Origin: Streptococcus sp. HPH0090
GTDB taxonomy: Bacteria > Bacillota > Bacilli > Lactobacillales > Streptococcaceae
Direction: 5' to 3'
NCBI RefSeq assembly: GCF_000411475.1
Contig: NZ_KE150464.1
Coordinates: 248,001-312,000, forward strand
Length of the DNA stretch: 64,000 nucleotides
Below, piece after piece: positions 26,901 to 35,070 of this stretch. A program made the translations under genes and the position numbers. Numbering within the stretch: position 1 is the stretch's first letter; every line of letters starts with the position of its first letter. The notes under the pieces were generated by a model, which was not told where the DNA came from, did not search any database, and worked only from the letters and a program-made list of their open reading frames with translations.

Positions 26901-27610
26901 TGAAGGTACATTTTGTACTGCATGAAACCTTTGAAGTGCCGGGCGCTTATCTAAAATGGGCGCAGGAGCGTGGCCATCAAGTGACCACGACCAAAGTCTA
27001 TGAGAATGAAGCCTTACCAGAGACAGTGGATGAGATTGACTTCTTAATTGTGATGGGAGGACCTCAATCACCTGATGAAGACAGAGAAAACTTCCCCTAC
27101 TATGACCCTAAGTCTGAGCTTGCTTTTATGAAAGAAGCGATAGCTGCAGATATCTATATTGTTGGGGTCTGTCTTGGCGCCCAGCTCCTGTCTGTTGCCT
27201 ATGGTGCAAAGTATGAGCACAGTCCAGAACGTGAGATTGGGGTTTATCCAATATCGCTTACTGAAGCTGGTTTAAAAGATGAACATGTCAAGGTTCTTGG
27301 ATCGACTCTAAATACAGGACACTGGCATGGCGATATGCCAGGATTGACAGAAGATGCTGTTGTTCTTGCGACCAGTCAAGGGTGTCCACGTCAGATTATT
27401 CGCTTCAGTTCTAAACACTATGCTTTCCAAGCTCACTTGGAATTTGATTCAGAAGCAGTTAATTTCTTGATTGCTGCTGACGGTGAAGAAGTTTTGGAAG
27501 AACAAAGTCAAAACCTGACATTTGTTCAAAACACTCAAGACATTCGTGCTTACGATTATCGAGAAATGAATGCCAAACTCTTTGCGTTTTTGGATTCATT
27601 AACAAAATAA
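26897..27610 (+). CDS. Class I glutamine amidotransferase-like protein
   Basis: A 237-residue protein of the GMP-synthase-like amidotransferase group. The triad is visible: nucleophile Cys in GVCLGAQLL (about residue 100) and His/Glu in FQAHLEF (about 183). FLIVMGGPQSPDED is a further signature. The start overlaps the ClC stop as ATGATGA; ATG 26897 and 26900 are both possible. No synthase domain is fused, so the acceptor is unknown; relatives hydrolyse γ-glutamyl compounds or act on nucleotides. Confidence 0.88.
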   Translation: MMKVHFVLHETFEVPGAYLKWAQERGHQVTTTKVYENEALPETVDEIDFLIVMGGPQSPDEDRENFPYYDPKSELAFMKEAIAADIYIVGVCLGAQLLSVAYGAKYEHSPEREIGVYPISLTEAGLKDEHVKVLGSTLNTGHWHGDMPGLTEDAVVLATSQGCPRQIIRFSSKHYAFQAHLEFDSEAVNFLIAADGEEVLEEQSQNLTFVQNTQDIRAYDYREMNAKLFAFLDSLTK

Positions 27611-27690
27611 ATAAAAAAGAAAGGTAGAGCATGTGTTCTAATTTGAACACGAGCGGAAAGCTTTTCAAAACAAAAAATGAAAGGAAAGGG

Positions 27691-27718
27691 AGTTCGGGTT
27701 TGAAATTGAACCCGGGCT
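27691..27718 (+). ncRNA. Alternative hairpin at the 5' edge of the deoD leader
   Basis: AGTTCGGGTT (27691-27700) can pair with AACCCGGGCT (27709-27718) over 10 bp with two G·U pairs. It uses the same GGGC that forms helix P1 of the deoD leader, so the two folds exclude each other. No T-run follows, so it is not a terminator. Confidence 0.5.
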
Positions 27719-27818
27719 AGAGGCTGTTTAAAAAAGATAAATTCTCCTAGATGCGATGCATCTTTGTCGGATTTCCTATTTTTACTTTGCCTCTTTAACG
27801 CCCTTGGTATCTTATATT
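27714..27818 (+). ncRNA. Structured cis-acting leader upstream of deoD (copy A of a shared element)
   Basis: Helices: P1 27714-27717/27800-27803 (GGGC/GCCC), P2 27719-27724/27789-27794 (AGAGGC/GCCTCT), P3 27729-27734/27779-27784, P4 27739-27744/27769-27774 (AAATTC/GGATTT), P5 27749-27754/27758-27763 (AGATGC, loop GAT, GCATCT). The sequence and fold recur upstream of parC. A linker TTGGTATCTTATATT joins it to ATG 27819. No SD lies in the linker; AAAGGAAAGGGAG lies 5' of the structure. Function is inferred to be translational control. Confidence 0.7.
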
Positions 27819-28529
27819 ATGTCTATCCATATTGCTGCTAAGCAAGGTGAAATTGCTGATAAAATTCTTCTTCCTGGAGATCCTCTTCGTGCGAAATTTA
27901 TCGCCGAGAACTTCCTTGAAGATGCTGTATGCTTTAATGAAGTCCGTAACATGTTTGGTTACACAGGTACTTATAAAGGTCACCGTGTATCTGTCATGGG
28001 TACTGGAATGGGGATGCCATCGATCTCTATCTATGCGCGTGAGCTTATTGTTGACTACGGTGTGAAGAAATTGATCCGTGTGGGAACGGCTGGTTCTTTG
28101 AATGAGGATGTGCATGTTCGTGAATTGGTCTTGGCACAAGCAGCTGCAACCAACTCAAACATCATCCGAAACGACTGGCCTCAATACGATTTTCCACAAA
28201 TCGCTAGCTTTGATTTGCTAGATAAAGCCTACCACATTGCCAAAGACCTCGGTATGACGACCCATGTCGGAAATGTCTTGTCATCAGATGTCTTCTATTC
28301 AAACTACTTTGAAAAGAACATTGAACTTGGTAAATGGGGTGTAAAAGCTGTGGAAATGGAAGCAGCAGCACTATACTACCTTGCTGCTCAACATCATGTG
28401 GATGCCCTGGCCATCATGACTATTTCAGACAGTTTGGTCAATCCAGATGAGGACACAACTGCTGAAGAACGTCAAAATACTTTCACAGACATGATGAAAG
28501 TTGGTCTAGAGACCTTGATTGCAGAATAA
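27819..28529 (+). CDS. deoD: Purine-nucleoside phosphorylase, hexameric type
   Basis: A 236-residue type II PNP acting on purine (deoxy)nucleosides including adenosine. The phosphate-binding loop [14 protein letters not shown] (about residues 17-30), VGTAGSL near 88 and the catalytic Asp in TISDSLV near 204 are present. ATG 27819 ([15 protein letters not shown]) gives the standard length; the frame is open further upstream but through a structured leader. No SD precedes the start; instead the shared RNA element lies immediately 5'. A terminator overlaps the end of the opposing kinase-like gene. Confidence 0.96.
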   Translation: MSIHIAAKQGEIADKILLPGDPLRAKFIAENFLEDAVCFNEVRNMFGYTGTYKGHRVSVMGTGMGMPSISIYARELIVDYGVKKLIRVGTAGSLNEDVHVRELVLAQAAATNSNIIRNDWPQYDFPQIASFDLLDKAYHIAKDLGMTTHVGNVLSSDVFYSNYFEKNIELGKWGVKAVEMEAAALYYLAAQHHVDALAIMTISDSLVNPDEDTTAEERQNTFTDMMKVGLETLIAE

Positions 28530-28533
28530 GAAA

Positions 28534-28564
28534 AAAGGTTTCCTTTAAAGGGAAACCTCTTTTT
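28534..28564. terminator. Bidirectional terminator deoD / P-loop kinase gene
   Basis: AGGTTTCC and GGAAACCT with a 7-nt loop between an A-run and a T-run. The stop codon of the minus-strand gene lies in the loop. Confidence 0.88.
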
Positions 28565-29063
28565 TATGAAGAAAACGGTCAAGTTCTTTTTGATTGTTAA
28601 TAATCGTAATTTTACTCGCATAGTCAAGGTATATTTTTTGATAATGTGCCTTGTGAGAGGGGCTACGACCGTCCCAAAGAATCCAGCGGATAAATTCCCA
28701 GTTAAACTGTTCAGGACAACCGTCTGCCATACTCTCTCTAACTTTTCCTCTATATTTAAGATAACGCATAAAGGCTCTAAACAAGCAGTTCCAAGCTGAA
28801 AAGTTTAGAAAGATAATCTGATCAGCTTGCTTCATTCTCTCCTCATAGCAACACCAAGTGTAGTTGCCATCAATGACCCAATCATCATGTTCAGTAAGGA
28901 AAGTTTCCATCTCGTTATACATCCACTTGCGGTCGCTATCTTTCCAACCAGGTTGAAATTGTAGGGTATCCATGTGGAGTTTTGGGATGGAGTAGTAGTT
29001 GGAAAGTTTTTCAGTCAGGGTAGATTTGCCTGAACCAGAATATCCGATAATTGCTATTTTCAT
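28545..29063 (-). CDS. P-loop NTPase, adenylate-kinase-like (FlaR/topology-modulation family)
   Basis: A 172-residue protein with Walker A GYSGSGKST at residues 7-15, HMDTLQFQPGW (a DxD-like acceptor motif near 31) and the VIDGNYT segment near 63. This is the small nucleoside/adenylate-kinase-like family often annotated as DNA topology modulation protein FlaR. The real substrate is unknown. SD GGGAGC precedes the ATG. It is a stand-alone gene, transcribed against deoD. Confidence 0.85.
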   Translation of the reverse strand: MKIAIIGYSGSGKSTLTEKLSNYYSIPKLHMDTLQFQPGWKDSDRKWMYNEMETFLTEHDDWVIDGNYTWCCYEERMKQADQIIFLNFSAWNCLFRAFMRYLKYRGKVRESMADGCPEQFNWEFIRWILWDGRSPSHKAHYQKIYLDYASKITIINNQKELDRFLHKKEVSL

Positions 29064-29085
29064 GATATGCTCCCAAAATATGGCA

Positions 29086-29106
29086 CAAAAAAAGCTCCGA
29101 AGAGCT
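29086..29106 (-). terminator. rpsT terminator
   Basis: On the minus strand AGCTC, loop TTCG and GAGCT are followed by T7. Confidence 0.82.
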
Positions 29107-29130
29107 CATTTTGTATGTTACGGTTTTTGA

Positions 29131-29364
29131 TTAACCAAGTTTCGCTGCAAGACGTGCTTTATCACGGCTTGCTTTGTTCTTGTGGATCAAACCTTTAGTT
29201 TCTGCTTTATCGATGGCTGAGCTAGCAGCACGGTAAAGTTCTTCAGATGGGTTTGCTTCAAAAGCTTTGATAGCAGTACGCATAGCTGATTTTTGTGCTG
29301 AGTTCTTTTCGTTTTGTTTAACGTTCAATTCAGCGCGTTTGATAGCTGATTTAATGTTTGCCAA
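29131..29364 (-). CDS. rpsT: 30S ribosomal protein S20
   Basis: A 77-residue basic protein of the small ribosomal subunit beginning [13 protein letters not shown] and ending [10 protein letters not shown]. The start is TTG at 29362-29364, placed 7-8 nt from GGAGGT. An in-frame ATG five codons upstream (29377-29379) overlaps that SD and would add residues absent from the family, so TTG is chosen. TTG starts are known for S20 genes and allow autogenous control of weak initiation. Confidence 0.95.
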   Translation of the reverse strand: MANIKSAIKRAELNVKQNEKNSAQKSAMRTAIKAFEANPSEELYRAASSAIDKAETKGLIHKNKASRDKARLAAKLG

Positions 29365-29431
29365 TGTTCTTACCTCCATATTTACTAACTATACCATTAT
29401 ATCTGAAAACTGTTATTTTGACAAGGGGAAA

Positions 29432-30352
29432 TCATTTTTTTAAATAAATTTCATCAATTTCATGATTTTTAGATTTATGAAGAATGACTTCAGCCCGATT
29501 TCTAGTTGGTTCGATATAGTTCTGTAGATTGGTTAAATTGATACTAGTCCATACTTGATGAGCAAATTCTTTAACTTCACTGATGGGTTGCAGGGTGAAA
29601 CGATAGTAGTAGTTGCTGGGATCATCTTGTGCAAAACTAAGTAGTTTTAAGAAACGATCCAAATACCAACTCTCGATATCATCAACCGCTGCATCTACAT
29701 AGATTGAAAAATCAAAGAAATCTGTGATATAAAGTCGGCTATTATGCGGTGTTTGAAAGACGTTGATACCCTCTACGATGACAAAATCCGCTGCTTGAAC
29801 TCTTTGTGTTTTATCAGGTACGATATCATAAATTTCGTGAGAATAGACTGGAATGTCAACATCCTGACCATTCTTAAGTTGGTCTAGGAAATTAAGTAGA
29901 GCCTCCATATCATAGCTCTCAGGGAACCCTTTTCGATTTAAGATGTTACGTTCAGTTAAGACGCTATTGGGATATAGAAAACCATCAGTTGTAACCAATT
30001 CCACGCTTGCTTCAGGGAAAATACGAGAAAGCAAAATTTGTAAGAGACGGCTTGTAGTTGATTTTCCAACGGCTACACTACCTGAAACTCCGATAATAAA
30101 AGGCTGATTTTTACTCTCTCTTTGGAGAAAAATTCCTTTTGAAAAGGCTAGATCTTCCTTGGAACGTTTGTAGATTTGAATAAGGTGAGCCAGCGGTAGA
30201 TAAATATCTGTTACATCTTGGAGACTGATCTGGTCATTGAAACTCTTAATCGAATCTAACTCCTCCTCAGTTAAAGGTGGGGTTGTTTTACGGTGTAAAG
30301 ATTGCCAGGTTCTACGGCTGATTTTTTCATAATGCAAAAATTCGTTCGTCAT
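29432..30352 (-). CDS. coaA: Type I pantothenate kinase
   Basis: A 306-residue kinase making 4'-phosphopantothenate, the first step of coenzyme A synthesis. It has the P-loop [12 protein letters not shown] (about residues 88-99), the [11 protein letters not shown] segment and YDVAAD-type [12 protein letters not shown]. The C-terminal [17 protein letters not shown] is also family-typical. SD GAGGATATTTT precedes ATG 30352. It is separated from rpsT by about 70 nt with no terminator seen between, so read-through into rpsT is possible. Confidence 0.96.
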   Translation of the reverse strand: MTNEFLHYEKISRRTWQSLHRKTTPPLTEEELDSIKSFNDQISLQDVTDIYLPLAHLIQIYKRSKEDLAFSKGIFLQRESKNQPFIIGVSGSVAVGKSTTSRLLQILLSRIFPEASVELVTTDGFLYPNSVLTERNILNRKGFPESYDMEALLNFLDQLKNGQDVDIPVYSHEIYDIVPDKTQRVQAADFVIVEGINVFQTPHNSRLYITDFFDFSIYVDAAVDDIESWYLDRFLKLLSFAQDDPSNYYYRFTLQPISEVKEFAHQVWTSINLTNLQNYIEPTRNRAEVILHKSKNHEIDEIYLKK

Positions 30353-30475
30353 AAAATATCCTCGTTTGATAACTCAGTATACCATAAAATGGAAAGAAAG
30401 ACATCTGAATTATTTGAGAAAAAGCGCTTTCTTTGCTAGAATATAAATAGAATGGACGTGATATGAGGTGATGTT

Positions 30476-30754
30476 ATGAGACTAGTAGTGAGTGATAAAA
30501 TTCTAAAACTGGCTAGCTTACTGGTTGTGATTCTGTGGTTATCTCCGACTTTGATTGAGTTTACTGTGAGTTTAGGAAGTCAGACCTATAGTTGGTCTGC
30601 CTTTGTCTTGTTATTCTTGCTACCAATTATTGGTTTTATTTACTTGATTCTCGCCATTTTAACAAGAAAATGGTGGCTTTTCTTGTTTGGTCTAGCCTGT
30701 ATTTTTTCCTTTGCTATCACTATGGCATTGGGTTCTTACTTGCTCGGCCCCTAA
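30476..30754 (+). CDS. Small membrane protein, hypothetical
   Basis: A 92-residue protein with three hydrophobic segments (about 9-28, 40-62 and 65-88) and few charged residues; likely an integral membrane protein. SD GAGGTG lies 8 nt before the ATG. I do not recognise a named family. It stands alone between coaA (divergent) and the methyltransferase gene. Confidence 0.65.
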   Translation: MRLVVSDKILKLASLLVVILWLSPTLIEFTVSLGSQTYSWSAFVLLFLLPIIGFIYLILAILTRKWWLFLFGLACIFSFAITMALGSYLLGP

Positions 30755-30826
30755 GGGATTAGGCAACTTATACTATTTTTTAATAAATCGATGTCAAACA
30801 AAAGCCTTTGTTGTCATGTAAACGAT

Positions 30827-30862
30827 TTACAATTAACTTATTTTTGTGGTAAAATGAAACTA
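30827..30862 (+). promoter_or_regulatory. Leaderless promoter of the methyltransferase-pdp operon
   Basis: TTACAA (30827-30832), 17 nt and TGTGGTAAAAT (TAAAAT 30850-30855) end 6 nt before ATG 30862; no SD is present, so the mRNA should begin at or near the start codon. Confidence 0.65.
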
Positions 30863-31452
30863 TGAGTAAAATGTATTATGCAGAAAATCCAGATGCAGCC
30901 CATGATGTTCACGAACTAAAGGTAGAACTATTAGGGGAAAAGATGACCTTTTTGACGGATGCCGGTGTCTTCAGTAAAAAAATGATTGATTTCGGTAGTC
31001 AGTTATTATTAAGATGTCTTGATGTCGAAAAAGGTGAAAAAATTCTTGATGTTGGTTGTGGCTATGGGCCAATTGGCTTGTCTTTAGTCAAGGCTTATGG
31101 TGCCCAAGCAACCATGGTTGACATCAATAATCGTGCCCTGGATTTGGCGCAACAAAATGCAGTAAAGAACAAGGTTCAAGCGACTATTTTTCAGTCCAAT
31201 ATTTATGAGCAAGTAGAAGGACAATTTGACCATGTCATTTCGAATCCGCCCATTCGTGCCGGTAAGCAAGTAGTCCACGAAATTATCGAGAAGAGTATTG
31301 ACTATCTCGTAGATGGTGGTGATCTGACCATCGTTATTCAAAAAAAACAAGGAGCTCCAAGTGCCAAGAATAAAATGGAAGAAGTCTTTGGTAATTGTGA
31401 AGTTGTAAAGAAAGATAAGGGATATTATATCCTTAGAAGTGTGAAAGTATGA
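30862..31452 (+). CDS. Class I SAM-dependent methyltransferase (RsmC-like)
   Basis: A 196-residue methyltransferase with SAM motif I LDVGCGYGPIG (about residues 60-70), motif II MVDINN and the N-methyltransferase motif SNPPIR (about 127-132), as in RsmC/RsmD 16S rRNA guanine methylases. The short length corresponds to the C-terminal half of E. coli RsmC. The target is inferred. Its last 4 nt overlap pdp (ATGA), so it heads the nucleoside operon. There is no SD and the -10 box is 6 nt from the ATG. Confidence 0.88.
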   Translation: MSKMYYAENPDAAHDVHELKVELLGEKMTFLTDAGVFSKKMIDFGSQLLLRCLDVEKGEKILDVGCGYGPIGLSLVKAYGAQATMVDINNRALDLAQQNAVKNKVQATIFQSNIYEQVEGQFDHVISNPPIRAGKQVVHEIIEKSIDYLVDGGDLTIVIQKKQGAPSAKNKMEEVFGNCEVVKKDKGYYILRSVKV

Positions 31453-32732
31453 GAGCAGTAGACCTAATCCAGAAAAAAAGAGATGGCCAAGAACTCAGTT
31501 CAAGTGAAATTCAATGGCTGATCGAAGGTTATGTTGCAGGGACTGTTCCTGACTACCAGATGTCGGCCTTTGCTATGGCTGTTTTTTTTAAAGGTATGAC
31601 TACACGTGAGATTTCTGACTTGACGATGAACATGGTTAAGACAGGTCAGGAATTCGATTTATCAGCCATCAAGGGCATAAAGGTCGATAAACACTCTACT
31701 GGTGGGGTTGGAGATAAAGTTACCTTGATTTTAGCTCCTTTAGTCGCTAGTTTTGGTGTTCCAGTTGCCAAGATGAGTGGTAGAGGTCTAGGTCATACTG
31801 GTGGTACGATTGATAAATTAGAATCTATCAAAGGATTCCAAGTCGAACGCAGTCAGGATGACTTTATCAAACAAGTTCAGGATATCGGGGTTTCAGTTAT
31901 TGGTCAGTCTAATCAATTAGTTAAAGCGGATAAACTTCTCTATGCACTACGAGATGTCACTGCGACAGTTGATACGATTCCCTTGATTGCTAGTTCTGTC
32001 ATGAGTAAAAAGATTGCAGCTGGAGCTGATGCTATCCTTTTAGACGTAACAGTCGGTGAAGGTGCTTTTATGAAGACGGTCGATGAGGCTCGTGAATTAG
32101 CACAAACTATGGTAAATCTCGGTAAAGCTGTGGGACGAAAGACAGTCGCAGTCATTACAGATATGAGTCAACCTTTGGGACGTGCTATTGGGAATCGCTT
32201 AGAAATTCTAGAAGCTTTAGAAATCCTTCAAGGTAAAGGACGTGAAGATATTAGTCATTTCATCTGTGAATTAGCCCAGATTATGCTTTCTTTAGCAAAT
32301 GTTGAAAAAACAGTCGAGGAAGTAAGGCAACATCTTGAAAATGGTCAGGCACTCAGGAAGTTTGAAGAGATGGTTGTAACTCAAGGTGGGGATTTAGACG
32401 ATCTTTATCGACCAGTAAAAGTTGACCACGTAGTTGAGATTCCCGCTCAGGTAGATGGTGTTATTGAGGCTCTTCCAGCTATGGAGTTCGGTCTTTTCGC
32501 TATGAGATTAGGTGCTGGTCGTGCTGTTAAAACTGATACTCTTGACTATGAGACAGGGATTGTTTTTGAGAAGAAAGTTGGAGATTCTGTCAAAAAGGGT
32601 GAAATTGTCGCAAAAGTATATGCTAATGGCAAAATTTCTCCTGAACTAGTTACAGATTTTCAAAAATATGTTAAAATTAAAATAAGTGACGAAGTGATAA
32701 AAACAAGAGAAATTATAGAAATTATCTCCTGA
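31449..32732 (+). CDS. pdp: Pyrimidine-nucleoside phosphorylase
   Basis: A 427-residue enzyme splitting uridine, thymidine and deoxyuridine. KVDKHSTGGVGDK (about residues 78-90) is the phosphate-binding signature and KMSGRGLGHTGGTIDKLES follows. The C-terminal domain carries a swivelling β-barrel (VDGVIEALPAMEFG). Length is right for the bacterial Pdp/DeoA family; the broad-specificity Firmicute type (pdp) is favoured. It overlaps the methyltransferase gene by 4 nt and is followed by deoC after 17 nt. Confidence 0.94.
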   Translation: MRAVDLIQKKRDGQELSSSEIQWLIEGYVAGTVPDYQMSAFAMAVFFKGMTTREISDLTMNMVKTGQEFDLSAIKGIKVDKHSTGGVGDKVTLILAPLVASFGVPVAKMSGRGLGHTGGTIDKLESIKGFQVERSQDDFIKQVQDIGVSVIGQSNQLVKADKLLYALRDVTATVDTIPLIASSVMSKKIAAGADAILLDVTVGEGAFMKTVDEARELAQTMVNLGKAVGRKTVAVITDMSQPLGRAIGNRLEILEALEILQGKGREDISHFICELAQIMLSLANVEKTVEEVRQHLENGQALRKFEEMVVTQGGDLDDLYRPVKVDHVVEIPAQVDGVIEALPAMEFGLFAMRLGAGRAVKTDTLDYETGIVFEKKVGDSVKKGEIVAKVYANGKISPELVTDFQKYVKIKISDEVIKTREIIEIIS

Positions 32733-32749
32733 TTTAAGGAAAATCCGAA

Positions 32750-33412
32750 ATGAAATTAAATAAATACATTGATCATACACTTTTGAAGCAAGATGCGACA
32801 GAAAAACAAATTGATTGTTTGCTATCTGAAGCTAGAGATTATGATTTTGCGAGTGTCTGTGTAAATCCTTGCTGGGTTTCTCACGCAAAGGCAGGACTTG
32901 CAGACACAGATGTGAAGGTTTGTACAGTTGTAGGCTTTCCTCTAGGTGCGACTATATCAGCTGTTAAAGCATTTGAAACCAAAGAAGCTATTCAGAATGG
33001 TGCAGATGAGATTGATATGGTTATCAATGTGGGTGCACTCAAATCAGGAAATAGTGATTTAGTTGAGTCAGATATTCGAGCAGTTGTTGAAGCGAGCGGA
33101 GACAAACTTGTTAAAGTTATTATTGAAGCTTGTTTGTTAACGGATGAAGAAAAAGTTTTGGCTTGCCAATTGGCCCAAAAAGCTGGTGCAGACTTTGTAA
33201 AGACTTCTACAGGTTTTTCAACAGGTGGCGCTACGTTACCAGATGTTAAACTAATGCGTCAGACAGTTGGTCCTGATATGGGGGTCAAAGCAGCTGGTGG
33301 CGCTCGTTCTTATGCAGATGCAGTTGCCTTTGTTGAAGCGGGGGCTACACGAATCGGAACATCTTCTGGTGTAGCAATCTTAAAAGGAGAGTTGGCTGAT
33401 GGCGACTACTGA
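32750..33412 (+). CDS. deoC: Deoxyribose-phosphate aldolase
   Basis: A 220-residue class I aldolase cleaving deoxyribose 5-phosphate into acetaldehyde and glyceraldehyde 3-phosphate. The Schiff-base Lys lies in FVKTSTGF (about residue 150) and the proton-relay Lys in GVKAAGGAR (about 180). Family start KYIDHTLLK is present. SD AAGGA. It overlaps cdd by 14 nt. With DeoB it completes deoxyribose catabolism. Confidence 0.96.
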   Translation: MKLNKYIDHTLLKQDATEKQIDCLLSEARDYDFASVCVNPCWVSHAKAGLADTDVKVCTVVGFPLGATISAVKAFETKEAIQNGADEIDMVINVGALKSGNSDLVESDIRAVVEASGDKLVKVIIEACLLTDEEKVLACQLAQKAGADFVKTSTGFSTGGATLPDVKLMRQTVGPDMGVKAAGGARSYADAVAFVEAGATRIGTSSGVAILKGELADGDY

Positions 33413-33788
33413 GTTGATTGATTTAGCGATTGAAACTAGTAAAAAAGCTTACGTTCCCTACTCACATTTTCCGATTGGCGCTGTTTTGGTAGCCAAGGAC
33501 GGAAGTATCTATACAGGGGTTAACATTGAAAATGCTAGTTTCTCTTTGACCAACTGTGGCGAAAGGACGGCAATCTTTAAGGCGGTTTCTGAAGGACAAC
33601 GAGAGTTTTCAGAATTGATTGTCTATGGGGAAACTGAGAAACCTATTTCGCCTTGCGGTGCTTGTCGCCAAGTCATGGTCGAATTTTTTAAACCAGATCT
33701 AAAGGTGACCTTAGTTGCCAAAGATAAAACGACGGTCGAGATGACGGTCGGGGAATTACTTCCATATTCTTTTACAGACTTACATTAG
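33399..33788 (+). CDS. cdd: Cytidine deaminase
   Basis: A 129-residue tetrameric-type cytidine deaminase converting (deoxy)cytidine to (deoxy)uridine. Zinc ligands are Cys in NCGERTAI with the catalytic Glu, and two Cys in [17 protein letters not shown] and NIENASF are the substrate-binding signatures. SD AAAGGAGAG sits inside the deoC end. It passes uridine to Pdp within the same operon. Confidence 0.96.
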   Translation: MATTELIDLAIETSKKAYVPYSHFPIGAVLVAKDGSIYTGVNIENASFSLTNCGERTAIFKAVSEGQREFSELIVYGETEKPISPCGACRQVMVEFFKPDLKVTLVAKDKTTVEMTVGELLPYSFTDLH

Positions 33789-33793
33789 TCTGC

Positions 33794-33853
33794 GTCACTC
33801 CTTGAGTGACAAGGTCCTAGTGACCAATCTATCCATACTTGCAACTTAGTTGC
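33794..33853 (+). promoter_or_regulatory. Three small hairpins between cdd and the nucleoside lipoprotein gene
   Basis: GTCACTC/GAGTGAC (33794-33810), GGTC/GACC (33813-33825) and GCAAC/GTTGC (33841-33853) follow one another with short loops and no T-run. They may stabilise the downstream transcript or set the higher lipoprotein level. Confidence 0.45.
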
Positions 33854-33877
33854 GCATCTTATTTAGGAGGTTCAGTA

Positions 33878-34930
33878 ATGAACAAGAAACAATGGCTAGG
33901 CCTTGGTCTAGTTGCAGTAGCAGCATTTGGACTTGCTGCATGTGGTAATCGCTCTTCTCGTAACGCGGCTTCATCTTCTGATTTGAAGACAAAAGCAGCT
34001 ATCGTTACAGATACTGGTGGTGTTGATGATAAATCATTCAACCAATCAGCTTGGGAAGGTCTACAAGCTTGGGGTAAAGAACACAACCTTTCAAAAGACA
34101 ATGGTTTCACTTACTTCCAATCAACAAGTGAAGCTGACTACGCTAACAACTTGAACCAAGCGGCTGGAAGCTACAACTTAATCTTTGGTGTTGGTTTTGC
34201 CCTTCACAACGCTGTTGAAGAAGCAGCAAAAGAACACTCAGATAAAAACTATGTTTTGATTGACGATGTGATCAAAGATCAAAAGAACGTAGCAAGCGTA
34301 ACATTTGCAGATAACGAAGCAGCTTACCTTGCAGGTGTAGCAGCAGCTAAAACTACTAAAACAAAACAAGTTGGTTTTGTAGGTGGTATGGAATCTGAAG
34401 TTATTTCTCGTTTCGCAGCTGGTTTCAAAGCTGGTGTTGAATCAGTTGACCCATCTATCAAAGTTCAAGTAGACTACGCTGGTTCATTTGGTGATGCCGC
34501 TAAAGGTAAAACAATCGCTGCAGCTCAATACGCTGCAGGTGCAGACGTAATCTACCAAGCAGCTGGTGGTACTGGTGCTGGTGTCTTCTCAGAAGCTAAA
34601 TCTTTGAATGAAAGCAAAAATGAAGACGAAAAAGTTTGGGTTATTGGTGTAGACCGTGACCAAGTTGAAGAAGGTAAATACACTTCTAAAGACGGAAAAG
34701 AAGCTAACTTCGTACTTGCTTCTACTTTGAAACAAGTTGGTACAACTGTACAAGATATCGCAAACAAAGCTGAAAAAGGTGAATTCCCTGGTGGACAAAC
34801 TATCGTTTACTCATTGAAGGATAAAGGTGTTGATTTAGTAACAACTAACCTTTCAGAAGAAGGTAAAAAAGCTGTTGAAGATGCAAAAGCTAAAATCCTT
34901 GACGGTAGCATTAAAGTTCCTGAAAAATAA
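33878..34930 (+). CDS. pnrA: BMP-family nucleoside-binding lipoprotein (PnrA/TmpC)
   Basis: A 350-residue substrate-binding lipoprotein. The signal peptide ends in the lipobox LAAC with Cys22, followed by a Ser/Asn-rich linker. The Bmp domain shows DTGGVDDKSFNQSAWEG near the N-terminus, FADNEAAYLAGVAA and GFVGGM. In pneumococcus PnrA binds purine nucleosides and is a surface antigen. ATG 33878 follows AGGAGGTTCAGT; the upstream ATG at 33839 has no SD. It feeds the ATPase and two permeases encoded next. Confidence 0.95.
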   Translation: MNKKQWLGLGLVAVAAFGLAACGNRSSRNAASSSDLKTKAAIVTDTGGVDDKSFNQSAWEGLQAWGKEHNLSKDNGFTYFQSTSEADYANNLNQAAGSYNLIFGVGFALHNAVEEAAKEHSDKNYVLIDDVIKDQKNVASVTFADNEAAYLAGVAAAKTTKTKQVGFVGGMESEVISRFAAGFKAGVESVDPSIKVQVDYAGSFGDAAKGKTIAAAQYAAGADVIYQAAGGTGAGVFSEAKSLNESKNEDEKVWVIGVDRDQVEEGKYTSKDGKEANFVLASTLKQVGTTVQDIANKAEKGEFPGGQTIVYSLKDKGVDLVTTNLSEEGKKAVEDAKAKILDGSIKVPEK

Positions 34931-34951
34931 ATAAAGGAAGTCATTTCTTAG

Positions 34952-35035
34952 GAAGCGGCCTGGGGCCGCTTCTTTAAGAATTGAGACAAATCATTTTGTC
35001 TCAATAGAGCTTGCTAAGTTTCTTTAGCAGGTTTT
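34952..35035 (+). promoter_or_regulatory. Three consecutive hairpins between pnrA and nupA
   Basis: GAAGCGGCC/GGCCGCTTC (34952-34972), TTGAGACAAA/TTTGTCTCAA (34981-35004) and CTTGCTAA/TTAGCAGG followed by TTTTATT (35010-35035). They look like a partial attenuator that lowers expression of the ABC genes relative to the lipoprotein. Confidence 0.65.
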
Positions 35036-35070
35036 ATTGAAACAAAATAAAACTCTGAAAGGAAGAGCAC

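Noticed and set aside
27714..27818. deoD leader copy as a BOX, RUP or SPRITE repeat
   Set aside because: The sequence does not resemble the BOX modules I know, terminal inverted repeats and target duplications are not seen, and compensatory changes suggest a functional RNA rather than a mobile repeat. Not excluded without a search.
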